A stretch of DNA of 64,000 nucleotides from the NCBI RefSeq assembly GCF_000737325.1, contig NZ_CP011125.1, positions 9,486,001-9,550,000 on the forward strand. The letters are read 5' to 3'. Below, piece after piece: positions 7,725-15,469 of this stretch (the stretch's first letter is position 1; each line of letters begins with the position of its first letter). The position numbers were made by a program, and so were the translations under genes. This stretch comes from Sandaracinus amylolyticus (lineage in GTDB: Bacteria > Myxococcota_A > Polyangia > Polyangiales > Sandaracinaceae). The notes under the pieces are model-generated. The model was not told the origin of the DNA. It made no database searches and saw only the letters and a program-made list of their open reading frames with translations.

Positions 7725-10034
7725 TCAGGACTGGAAGCTGGCCTTGTTGCCGGTCGCGTGGAACTCGCCGGTGTGGACCCAGAGGTCCTGCGCGGTCGGG
7801 ATCCCCTCGTCGCTCGTGACCTCGGCGATCGACACCACGCGGCGCACGCCGTTGGTGTCACGGCCGAGCTTCACGACGACGTGGACGGCCGACGCGATCA
7901 GGCGACCGAGCGTGTCCGCGCCGCCGCCGAGCCCCGCGAGCGCCTCGAGGTGATCGAGCGCCGAGCCCGTCGGCGCGCTGCGCACGCCGAGGATCGTCCC
8001 CGCGCCGCGCGACGCGAGCAGGAGCAGCGCATCGCGCGTCTCGGGGCCGCTCGCTCCGTCGATCACGACGCGGTCGGCGCGGAGCCGCGGCGCGTGCGCG
8101 ATCAGCTGCCCGAGCGAGACGCTCGAGCTCGCGCCGAGCCGCACCGCGTGGGCAGCGGCGAGCGCCAGCTCGGGCGAGGCCTCGATCGCGAGCACGCGAT
8201 CGTCGCCGTCCGCGAGGTTCGCGAGCATCGAGACCACGGTGCCGACGCCGAGCTCGCTCGCACCGACGACGACGACGTTGCGACGCGCGCTCACCGCGGC
8301 GCGCAGCGTCGCGAGCATCTCGCTGCTGAGCACGCCCTGCTGCACGAGGCTCTCGCCGGTGACCGGCGCGCGGCCGGTGCGACGGACCTCGATGACCGGA
8401 CCGCGCAGCGCGACCGGAGGCAGCACCGCGACGAGGTGCGCGCCGTCGGGCAACGTCGCCTCGTGCATCGCCTGGCTCGCGTCGAACGAGCCCCCGCCGC
8501 GCACGACGAGGCGGCCGACGATCGTCACGAGCTGATCCGCCGACGAGAAGCGGCCCGGCGCCGCCGTCAGGCCCGCGCCGCGATCGACGAGGATCGACGA
8601 CGGGCCCTCGACGACGATCTCGAGCACGCCCGGATCGTCGAGCAGCGCCGCGAGCGGTCCGAGGCCGAGCGCCTCCTGCACCGCCGACGCCGCGAGCGCA
8701 TCGCGATCACCCGCGGTGCCGCCCTCGCGCTCGAGGCGCGCGATCGCCGCGTCGACCGCCGAGCGCGCCTCGCGCCAGCGATCCGCGGGGATCGCCTCGG
8801 GCGGGACCAGCGAGCCGACGTCGAGGGTCTCGGCGAGCGTCGCGAGCACGTGGCCGAGCGGGTCGCGCACGTCACGGGCGCGCGGCACCGCGGCGCGACG
8901 AAGCGGCGCGGTGGGCAGGGGCGCGGCGAGCGGCGCCGTGATCGGGCGCGACTCGGGGATCGGCGCGGCGAGCGCCGGCGTGTGCGCCGCGGGCTGATGG
9001 CGCGCGGGCGGCGCCTCGGTCTGCTGCTCGATGCGCGGCGCGGGCTCCTTCGCGGGCGCGAAGTCGTTGCGCGCGGGCTCGCGGGGCGGCGCCGCCGAGG
9101 GGCGCACGTTCGCGACGACGCGCGGCGAGGGCGCCATCGTCTCGTCGGCGGGCTCTTCGTCGAGCGGGTAGCGATCGGCCTCGCGCGGCGCGGGCGGCGG
9201 GTCCGACGGAACGCGCGGCGCGGGCTCGGGCCGGCCGGGCAGCGGGGGCGGCGCGCCCATCCCACCGGCCGTCATCGTGGGCTGGCGGGGCGGCGGCGGT
9301 GCCGAGCGCAGCGGCGGCGGACGGCGATCCCCACCGACCGCGACGGCGGGCGACGACGCGACGGCCTGCGCCATCGGCGGCGGCGACATCTGCGGCGCAG
9401 GCGACATCTGCGGCGCGGGAGACATCTGCGGTGCCGGCGACATCTGCGGCGTCGGGGCTGCGATCTGCGGCGCCGACATCTGCGGCGGCGGCGACATCTG
9501 CGGTGCCGGCGACATCTGCGGCGCGGGCGACATCTGCGGCGGTGCCAGCGGCGGCGACATCTGCGGCGGCGCCAGCGGCGGCGACATCTGCGGCGGCGGC
9601 GACATCTGCGGCGCCGGCGACATCTGCGGCGCGGGCGACATCTGCGGCGCGGGCGGCTGCATCGGCGGCGGCGCCATCGCGGGCGGAGCGCCCATCGCCG
9701 CGCCCTCGTGCGAGCCACCCGGCGACGCGCCCATGCCGGCGCCCGCGGCCTCCTCGAGGGTGAGGATGAAGTCGCCGATGTAGATCTTGTCGCCCGACTT
9801 CACGACGAGGGGCGACGTGATCTTGCGCCCGTTGACGTACGTGCCGTTGGTGCTCTTGAGGTCGACGACGATGAAGCGGTTGTCCTTGAGGACGATCCGG
9901 GAGTGCCGCTTCGAGACGTTGCCCTTCGGCAGGATGATGTCGTTGCCTTGGACGCGGCCGATCGTGACTTCGTTCTTGTCGAAGTCGAGACGGCGCTGGG
10001 CGCCGCCCTTCTCGGTGATGACGACGGAGAACAT
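7725..10034 (-). CDS. FHA domain fused to a degenerate CpaF/TadA-like secretion ATPase domain
   Basis: 769 residues. Residues 1-95 form an FHA domain (VTIGRVQGNDIILPKGNVSKRHS, STNGTYVNGR). Residues about 125-220 are a low-complexity APQMSP repeat with 13 QMS units, followed by Pro/Ala-rich sequence to about 385. The remainder aligns by eye with CpaF/VirB11-type secretion ATPases: DPGVLEIVVEGPSSILVDR, then SQAMHEATLPDGAHLVAVLPPVALRGPVIEVRR. The nucleotide-binding part is broken. The Walker A loop reads GASELGVGTVV with no lysine, the Walker B glutamate region reads VVIDGASG, and the usual GH.GS..T.HA signature reads SRGAGTILGVRSA. It is therefore probably a pseudo-ATPase serving as a scaffold read by phosphorylation. 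ATG 10034 starts at the first FHA strand. Confidence 0.75.
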   Translation of the reverse strand: MFSVVITEKGGAQRRLDFDKNEVTIGRVQGNDIILPKGNVSKRHSRIVLKDNRFIVVDLKSTNGTYVNGRKITSPLVVKSGDKIYIGDFILTLEEAAGAGMGASPGGSHEGAAMGAPPAMAPPPMQPPAPQMSPAPQMSPAPQMSPPPQMSPPLAPPQMSPPLAPPQMSPAPQMSPAPQMSPPPQMSAPQIAAPTPQMSPAPQMSPAPQMSPAPQMSPPPMAQAVASSPAVAVGGDRRPPPLRSAPPPPRQPTMTAGGMGAPPPLPGRPEPAPRVPSDPPPAPREADRYPLDEEPADETMAPSPRVVANVRPSAAPPREPARNDFAPAKEPAPRIEQQTEAPPARHQPAAHTPALAAPIPESRPITAPLAAPLPTAPLRRAAVPRARDVRDPLGHVLATLAETLDVGSLVPPEAIPADRWREARSAVDAAIARLEREGGTAGDRDALAASAVQEALGLGPLAALLDDPGVLEIVVEGPSSILVDRGAGLTAAPGRFSSADQLVTIVGRLVVRGGGSFDASQAMHEATLPDGAHLVAVLPPVALRGPVIEVRRTGRAPVTGESLVQQGVLSSEMLATLRAAVSARRNVVVVGASELGVGTVVSMLANLADGDDRVLAIEASPELALAAAHAVRLGASSSVSLGQLIAHAPRLRADRVVIDGASGPETRDALLLLASRGAGTILGVRSAPTGSALDHLEALAGLGGGADTLGRLIASAVHVVVKLGRDTNGVRRVVSIAEVTSDEGIPTAQDLWVHTGEFHATGNKASFQS
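9380..9660. repeat. 18-bp-based coding repeat (QMSP repeats)
   Basis: On the plus strand a GACATCTGCGGCGC(A/G)GGC unit of 18 bp recurs with insertions. On the coding minus strand it gives PAPQMS hexapeptides, 13 QMS copies in all. It is a flexible linker inside the FHA-CpaF gene and a likely site of copy-number change. Confidence 0.85.
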
Positions 10035-10235
10035 GGTGTGTCTGCGGGTCCTCTCGCGCGTGCCGATGGGCGTGACGGCCTGGGGCCGGGACGTACGCAT
10101 CGAACCAGGAACGCGCCCCGAGAGTCAAGGCGGATCCAAGGCTTGCATCGCATCCGTTCCCGCTCGCGCAACGCAGACTTGCGCGGGGTGCGCCTTCCCG
10201 CGGGCGCGCTGCCGGCGTAGAGGTGATTCCCGACG

Positions 10236-11159
10236 ATGAGCGACGACCACGACACCCGGATGACGCGACGCGCGCTGCTCGGCACGGCGAGCGCGGGGCT
10301 CGTCCTCGCGGCGTGCGCGCCCGCGTCGCAGGAGGTTCGAGCGATGACGAGCGGCAGCGGCGCGCGGATGCCGGTGGCGTACATCCCCCACGGCGGCGGT
10401 CCCTGGCCCTTCGTCGAGCTCGGGTTCGGCGATCCCGCGGAGTGGGCGCAGCTCGCGACGTACCTGCGCGGGCTCGCGGACATCGCCCCCCAGCGGCCGC
10501 GCGCGCTGCTCGTCGTCTCCGCGCACTGGGAAGAGCGCATCCCCACGGTGACGACGTCGGCGCGCCCGCCGATGCTCTACGACTACTACGGGTTCCCGCC
10601 CGAGTCGTACGAGATCACCTGGCCCGCGCCCGGCGATCCCCAGCTCGCCGCGCGGGTGCGCGCGCTCCTCTCGGCGGCGGGCATCGACTCCGGCGAAGAT
10701 GCGCACCGCGGCTTCGACCACGGCACGTTCGTGCCGCTCAAGCTCACGTTCCCCGACGCCGACGTCCCGACCGTGCAGCTCTCGATGCGGCGCGACCTCG
10801 ATCCCGCATCGCACCTCGCGATCGGGCGCGCGCTGCGCCCGCTGCGCGACGAGGGCGTGCTGATCGTCGGCAGCGGGATGAGCTTCCACAACATGCGCGG
10901 GTTCGGCTCGCCCGCCGCGCGCGCGCCCTCGGCCGCGTTCGACGCGTGGATGCGCGAGACGGTCACGCTCGACCCCGCGGCGCGCGACGCGCGGCTCACC
11001 GCGTGGGATCGCGCGCCGTCGGCGCGGGTCTGCCATCCGCGCGAGGAGCACCTGCTGCCGCTCATGGTGATCGCGGGCGCGGCGGGCGACGATCGCGGAA
11101 CCGTTCCGTATTCGTCCATGCTCATGGGCAGCCAGGTCTCCGCCGTCCACTTCGGCTGA
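10236..11159 (+). CDS. Exported DODA-type class III extradiol ring-cleavage dioxygenase
   Basis: 307 residues. The N-terminus has a twin-arginine signal (TRRALLGTASAGLVLAAC) ending in a possible lipobox cysteine. It should therefore be folded in the cytoplasm, exported by Tat and perhaps lipid-anchored. The body matches the YgiD/4,5-DOPA dioxygenase family of non-haem iron or zinc enzymes that open catechol rings. Visible likely metal or active-site histidines are in IPHGGGPWPF, VVSAHWEE, FDHGTFVPL and CHPREEHLLPL. The family is normally cytoplasmic, so export is unusual and the substrate is unknown. A GAGGTG SD-like sequence lies 12 bp before ATG 10236. It is divergent from the FHA-CpaF gene with 201 bp between them. 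Confidence 0.75.
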   Translation: MSDDHDTRMTRRALLGTASAGLVLAACAPASQEVRAMTSGSGARMPVAYIPHGGGPWPFVELGFGDPAEWAQLATYLRGLADIAPQRPRALLVVSAHWEERIPTVTTSARPPMLYDYYGFPPESYEITWPAPGDPQLAARVRALLSAAGIDSGEDAHRGFDHGTFVPLKLTFPDADVPTVQLSMRRDLDPASHLAIGRALRPLRDEGVLIVGSGMSFHNMRGFGSPAARAPSAAFDAWMRETVTLDPAARDARLTAWDRAPSARVCHPREEHLLPLMVIAGAAGDDRGTVPYSSMLMGSQVSAVHFG

Positions 11160-11237
11160 GCCGACGCCCGCGCACCTCTGGTGGCGCGGTGGTCGTGTCG
11201 GGAACACGCTCCGGCCGTTTTCACACGGACGGATCGC

Positions 11238-12653
11238 GTGCCCATCGCCCCTCGGAGCTCTTTCCCACTCGCCGTCGCGCTGCTGCTCGCGCTCGCCGCG
11301 CCGCTCCCGAGCGGGGCGCGCGCGCAGGACGCGGAGCCATCGCGCGAGGCCCGGGCGGAGGCGCGCGAGCGCTTCGAGCGCGCGCTGGAGCTCTACGACG
11401 AGGGCCTGCTCGACCAGGCGCTCGTGGAGTTCCGCCGCGCGTACGAGGTCGCGCCCGCGCCGCAGGTGCTGTTCAACCTCGGGCAGGTCTACGCGTCGCT
11501 CGGTCGCGCGGTGGAGTCGGTCGACGCGTTCGAGCAGTACCTGCGCGAGATGCCGAGCCTCGCGCCCGATCGCCGCGCCGCGGTCGAGGCCGAGCTGCGG
11601 CGCCAGCGCGCGCGCATCGCGTTCCTCGAGATCACGGCGACGCCCGCCGACGCGATCGTGTGGATCGACGGCATCGAGGTCGGTCCGGCGTCGTCGGTCG
11701 CGGCGCCCGGCAGCACGATGCGGGTCACCGCGGGCACCGTGCTCGTCGAGCTGCGCGCGCCGGGCCACGAGGCGTTCCGCGAGATCGTGCGCATCGCCGG
11801 TGGGCTCACCGCGCGCGTGGAGGCGACCCTCGAGCGCACCGCGATCCTCCGCGGGCGCATCCGCGTCACCTCGCGCACCGCCGGGCAGCGCGTGACCATC
11901 GATGGTCGCGACGTGGGCACGACCCCGCTGCCCGACTCGATCGAGGTCGATCCCGGGCGCCACACGATCGTCGCGGCGCGCGATGGCTACGCCGCGATCC
12001 AGCGCACCGTCGACGTCGCGACCGCAGAGCAGGAGGACGTCGATCTCACGATGAGCGTGCGGCAGATCGATCCCACCGTCGCGGCGCGCGTCCGGCTGCG
12101 CACGCCGATGACGCCGTCGCGCATCACCGTCGACGGCGAGGAGGTCGAGGTCGCCGACGAGCTGCTGCTGCCCGCGGGCCGCCACGTCATCGAGCTCCAC
12201 GTCGCGGATCGCCGCGTCGTCCGGGAGACGCTCGATCTGCGCGCGGGCACGTACCAGACGCTGACCCCGGAGCTCGCGTGGGCCGATCTCGAGCAGCGCC
12301 TCCAGCGCCAGCGCGTCGCGGAGCGCAACGCGTGGATCGTCGCGCTCAGCGGCGGCGGTCTCCTGCTCGCGTCCGCCGTGATCACGGGCGCGCTGCTCGG
12401 CAGTCGGGCCGAGTACATCGAGCAGACCGAGGGCTGCGAGTCGTCGTGCGGGATCAGCGACTACGCGACCTGGCACCAGCGCGAGGGCGGCTGGTGGGCC
12501 GTCGTGGGCGTCGGCGGTGTCGCGGGCGCGGTCGTGTCGCTCGTCGGCGGCGGGCTGCTGCTCGGTGCGGGCAACCAGCGGCAGGTCATGGAGAGCGCGA
12601 CGATGCGCGCCTCGCTCGGCGTCGGGTCGGTGCAGATCGAGGGGACGTTCTGA
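11238..12653 (+). CDS. TPR and PEGA-domain exported protein with C-terminal membrane helices
   Basis: 471 residues from GTG 11238, chosen because a signal peptide (LAVALLLALAAPLPSGARAQ) follows it directly. Residues about 30-125 are a TPR pair (ALELYDEGLLDQALVEFRRAYEVAP, PQVLFNLGQVYASLGR). Three PEGA-like beta segments follow (ATPADAIVWIDGIEVGP, TSRTAGQRVTIDGRDVGTTPLP, RTPMTPSRITVDGEEVEV). Two hydrophobic segments near residues 375-395 and 425-450 flank a CESSC pair. PEGA proteins are surface or periplasmic and common in myxobacteria. Its stop overlaps the ATG of the next gene by one base (TGATG), so the two are translationally coupled. Confidence 0.75.
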   Translation: MPIAPRSSFPLAVALLLALAAPLPSGARAQDAEPSREARAEARERFERALELYDEGLLDQALVEFRRAYEVAPAPQVLFNLGQVYASLGRAVESVDAFEQYLREMPSLAPDRRAAVEAELRRQRARIAFLEITATPADAIVWIDGIEVGPASSVAAPGSTMRVTAGTVLVELRAPGHEAFREIVRIAGGLTARVEATLERTAILRGRIRVTSRTAGQRVTIDGRDVGTTPLPDSIEVDPGRHTIVAARDGYAAIQRTVDVATAEQEDVDLTMSVRQIDPTVAARVRLRTPMTPSRITVDGEEVEVADELLLPAGRHVIELHVADRRVVRETLDLRAGTYQTLTPELAWADLEQRLQRQRVAERNAWIVALSGGGLLLASAVITGALLGSRAEYIEQTEGCESSCGISDYATWHQREGGWWAVVGVGGVAGAVVSLVGGGLLLGAGNQRQVMESATMRASLGVGSVQIEGTF

Positions 12654-13363
12654 TGTCGCGCACGCTCGTCGCGACGCTCGTCGTCGTGGTGCTCGTCGCG
12701 GTGAGCACGACGGCGCGTGCCCAGCTGGACCCCGAGCTCGGACCGCACGCCGAGCCGGAGCCCGAGTCGGACGGCGGGCCCCCGGGCGGGCGCGACGAGA
12801 CGCGCTTGCGCTGGGGCTTCATGCTCGGCGCGTTCGGCAGCTCGGTCTTCTGGCTCGACGTTCCGGTCTGGGAGGCGCGAGGCCTGACCTGGTTCCCCAC
12901 CGACGAGACGCAGACGTTCGACGTGACGACCGGCGGGTTCGTCGCGACGCTGCAGGTCGGCGTGCAGACCGAGGAGCTCGCGGGGATCGGCATCCTCCGC
13001 GGCTGCTTCGGGCCCGGCGTGCCGACGCACCTCTCGCTCTCGGCGGTCGCGGAGCTGACGCTCCTCGACTGGCTTCAGCTCGCGATGGGCCCCGCGCTCG
13101 ACGTGGTGCACCTCGAGACGGTCTCGCCGATGATCGCGTCGGCCACCCGCGCGCTCGCGCGAGAGCTGGAGTCGGGTCAGCCCGACATCTCGCTCCAGTC
13201 CGCCGGGGTCGGCTTCGGCCTCGAGATGCGGATCTCGGCGGCGACCGGCGGTGGGCCCTACGAGCGCCGCGGCTTCGTGTTCGCCTCGTTCCTCCACATG
13301 ACGTTCTTGGAGCGCGAGGTGATCGTGCTGGGCGGTCTCGAGCTCGGCTTCCAGTCGTACTGA
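12653..13363 (+). CDS. Exported protein, probable outer-membrane partner of the PEGA protein
   Basis: 236 residues. A signal peptide (LVATLVVVVLVAVSTTARAQ) is followed by an acidic Pro-rich stretch. A beta-rich body with alternating hydrophobic residues then ends in an aromatic residue (GLELGFQSY). The terminal tyrosine and strand pattern suggest a small outer-membrane beta-barrel, but I recognise no named family. Its start codon overlaps the stop of the TPR/PEGA gene, which implies a shared complex or at least joint expression. It ends five bases before the convergent MFS gene. Confidence 0.6.
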   Translation: MSRTLVATLVVVVLVAVSTTARAQLDPELGPHAEPEPESDGGPPGGRDETRLRWGFMLGAFGSSVFWLDVPVWEARGLTWFPTDETQTFDVTTGGFVATLQVGVQTEELAGIGILRGCFGPGVPTHLSLSAVAELTLLDWLQLAMGPALDVVHLETVSPMIASATRALARELESGQPDISLQSAGVGFGLEMRISAATGGGPYERRGFVFASFLHMTFLEREVIVLGGLELGFQSY

Positions 13364-13368
13364 GCCCG

Positions 13369-14655
13369 TCACGCGGGTCGCGGCTCGTGCACGCCGCGCA
13401 GCACGAGCATCGCGAGCGGGAAGAGCGCGCCGACGATCATCAGCGCGATGCGATCACCGCGCCCGGGGTCGGTGGGATCGGCGAACGCGCTCGACGCCGC
13501 GCCGTAGATCAGCGGGCCGAAGATCGCCGAGGCCCGCCCCGAGAGCGCGAGGAACCCCATGAATTCGCCCGTCTTTCCGGGCGGCGCGAGGCGGGCCATC
13601 ATCGCGCGGCTCGCGGACTGCGTCGCGCCGATCGCGATCGCCGCGAGGATCGCCGCGGGCCAGAAGCTCGCCGCGTCCCACGCCCGCACCGCGAGCACGA
13701 TCACCGCGCACCAGATCACGAGCGCGACCTGGATCGCGCGCTTCGCGCCGGCGCGATCCGCGAGCACCCCGAGCACCATCGCGCCCGGCGCCGCGATCAC
13801 GTTGAGCACGAGGAAGAGCCGCACGTTGTCGTCGGGCGTGAAGCCGAGCACGCGCCGCGTGTAGATGCCGGTGAAGTGGATCGTGGTGTCGAGCGCGTCG
13901 GTGTAGAGCAGATAGGCGACGAGGAAGATCGCGATGACGCGGTGCGCGCGAGCACGCGTCAGCGTCGAGCGCACCTGCGCGAGCGCGTCGCGGATCAGCG
14001 CGCGGGTGATCGGCGCGGGCACGGCGCGATCGCGCAGCACGAGCAGCGTCGGGAGCGAGAAGAGCGCGTACCAACCCGCGACGACGAAGAACACCCGCGC
14101 GCCGCGCGCTGCTTCGGCGGCGTGGTAGTCGCTCGGCAGCAGCGGCCTCACGACGAAGAGCGCGCCGAGCCCGCCGACGTACCCGAGCGCCCACCCGTAG
14201 CCCGAGAGACGCCCCACGCGCTCGCTCGGCACGAGCTCGGTGAGGAACGCGTTGTAGAACACGTACGCGCCCTCGAACGTCACGTTCGCGACCACGAAGA
14301 TCCCGATCGCGAGCAGCCCCGATCCCGGCGGCACCAGCCCGAGCGCGGCGGTCGCGAGCGCACACACCGCGACGTAGATCGCGAGCAGCGTCCGCTTGCG
14401 ACCGCGATCGGCGATCGCGCCCATCACCGGCGAGGTCACGACCACGACCGCCATCGAGAGCGCGACCGCGATCGCCCACGCCGACGTGCCGCTCAGGTGG
14501 AGCGCGCCGAGCGCGAGGCCGCGGTCACCGACGAGCACCGCCTCGAAGTAGGGCGCGCCGAACGCGGTGATCGCGATCGTCGGGAACGCGCTGTTCGCGA
14601 AGTCGAACAGGCACCACACGAAGCGCTCTCGGCGCGTGCTCTCCACACCGAGCAC
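13369..14655 (-). CDS. UMF1/Atg22-like major facilitator transporter
   Basis: 428 residues with about 12 membrane helices. N-terminal WCLFDFANSAFPTIAITAFGAPYF is typical of the UMF1 (Atg22-like) branch. The cytoplasmic loop between helices 2 and 3 has the MFS motif GAIADRGRKRTLL, and the second half repeats it (GVLADRAGAKRAIQ). Atg22 exports amino acids from yeast vacuoles, but bacterial substrates are not known. It lies 21 bp downstream of the hypothetical gene at 14677 on the same strand and should share its transcript. Confidence 0.8.
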   Translation of the reverse strand: MLGVESTRRERFVWCLFDFANSAFPTIAITAFGAPYFEAVLVGDRGLALGALHLSGTSAWAIAVALSMAVVVVTSPVMGAIADRGRKRTLLAIYVAVCALATAALGLVPPGSGLLAIGIFVVANVTFEGAYVFYNAFLTELVPSERVGRLSGYGWALGYVGGLGALFVVRPLLPSDYHAAEAARGARVFFVVAGWYALFSLPTLLVLRDRAVPAPITRALIRDALAQVRSTLTRARAHRVIAIFLVAYLLYTDALDTTIHFTGIYTRRVLGFTPDDNVRLFLVLNVIAAPGAMVLGVLADRAGAKRAIQVALVIWCAVIVLAVRAWDAASFWPAAILAAIAIGATQSASRAMMARLAPPGKTGEFMGFLALSGRASAIFGPLIYGAASSAFADPTDPGRGDRIALMIVGALFPLAMLVLRGVHEPRPA

Positions 14656-14676
14656 ATGCGCCCGAGCGCGCCGCGA

Positions 14677-15357
14677 TCACTGCGCCGCGTGCAGCATCGT
14701 GCGGATCGAGCCGTCCTCGAACTCGACCTCGATCTTGTTCGGCGGCACCAGCGCGCGGACGCGGCCCACGCCGAATTTCGCGTGCGACACCGCGTCCTCC
14801 ACCGCGAAGCGCGTCTGCATCGACCACGGGCGCGCCTTCTCGCGCAGCCCGTCGAAGCGCGATCGCACCTTCGCCTTCGCGCTCTCCTGCACCGCCTCGG
14901 CCTCGCGCTTGTGCGCGGCGCGCGCCTCGGCGTGGATCGTCTCCGCGCGCGCCCGCACCGCGCCGAACGCGCGCTTCGACGCGATCACCCGCGCGACCAG
15001 CGCATCGCCGAGGCTCGCCACGAGCGGCTCGATGCCCGCGTGCGCGCTCCACTCGACGCCCTTGCCCGAGAAGCGCGCGGCGCGACCGCGCTTGAGCGCC
15101 GGCAGCAGCGACGCGAACGCGTCCTTCAGCGCGTGCTCGCCGAGCGCTTCCGCCGCGCGCGGCACGTCCTTCACGATCCAGTCGGGCACGTCGTCGACGA
15201 AGTGCGCGAGCCCTCGTCGCTGCACCTCCGCGCGCATCGCCCACAGCGTCACCATCGCGCGCGGCTCGGGCGCGAGCTCCTCGAAGAAGCGGCGATCCTC
15301 GATGCACGCCAGCATCACCGGCTCGATCCACACCGCGGCACTCGACACGTCGGTCAT
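14677..15357 (-). CDS. Hypothetical protein with C-terminal SH3-like domain
   Basis: 226 residues, cytoplasmic. The N-terminal two thirds is helical with a conserved-looking WIEPVMLACIEDRRFFEEL. A charged coiled segment (RARAETIHAEARAAHKREAEAV) lies in the middle. The last 50 residues (FAVEDAVSHAKFGVGRVRALVPPNKIEVEFEDGSIRTM) resemble the small barrel at the start of CarD and Mfd proteins, which bind RNA polymerase. In other proteins the same barrel is a generic fold. It is the first gene of a two-gene unit with the MFS transporter and is divergent from the FAD oxidoreductase gene. Confidence 0.6.
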   Translation of the reverse strand: MTDVSSAAVWIEPVMLACIEDRRFFEELAPEPRAMVTLWAMRAEVQRRGLAHFVDDVPDWIVKDVPRAAEALGEHALKDAFASLLPALKRGRAARFSGKGVEWSAHAGIEPLVASLGDALVARVIASKRAFGAVRARAETIHAEARAAHKREAEAVQESAKAKVRSRFDGLREKARPWSMQTRFAVEDAVSHAKFGVGRVRALVPPNKIEVEFEDGSIRTMLHAAQ

Positions 15358-15392
15358 GAGGCGCGCGAGCCTACGCCATCCCGATCGCGCGG

Positions 15393-15407
15393 TTAATCGC
15401 TGATTAA
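15393..15407. promoter_or_regulatory. AT-rich inverted repeat TTAATC-GCT-GATTAA, candidate operator
   Basis: A perfect 6-3-6 inverted repeat stands in the 112-bp divergent region between the genes at 15357 (minus) and 15470 (plus). It is far richer in A/T than its surroundings, as expected for a repressor or activator site. The cognate regulator is not evident. Confidence 0.4.
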
Positions 15408-15422
15408 ACGACCTTCGGATCG

Positions 15423-15447
15423 GGAACGCGCCGCGATCCGCTCTCTA
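15423..15447 (+). promoter_or_regulatory. Possible ECF-sigma promoter for the FAD oxidoreductase
   Basis: GGAAC, a 16-bp spacer and TCTA resemble extracytoplasmic-function sigma promoters (GGAAC-N15/16-TCTA). The predicted start of transcription would be about 15 bp before the GTG at 15470. This is a pattern match only. Confidence 0.3.
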
Positions 15448-15469
15448 TGCTCCGACGCGGGAGGGCACC

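Noticed and set aside
9277-9783. Plus-strand open frames rich in DICGAG through the QMSP repeat
   Set aside because: Direct by-products of the coding repeat on the minus strand; no start signals and pure low complexity.
10125-12476. 783-codon minus-strand frame
   Set aside because: Opposite the dioxygenase and PEGA genes, Arg/Ala/His/Asp-rich with no domain or signal.
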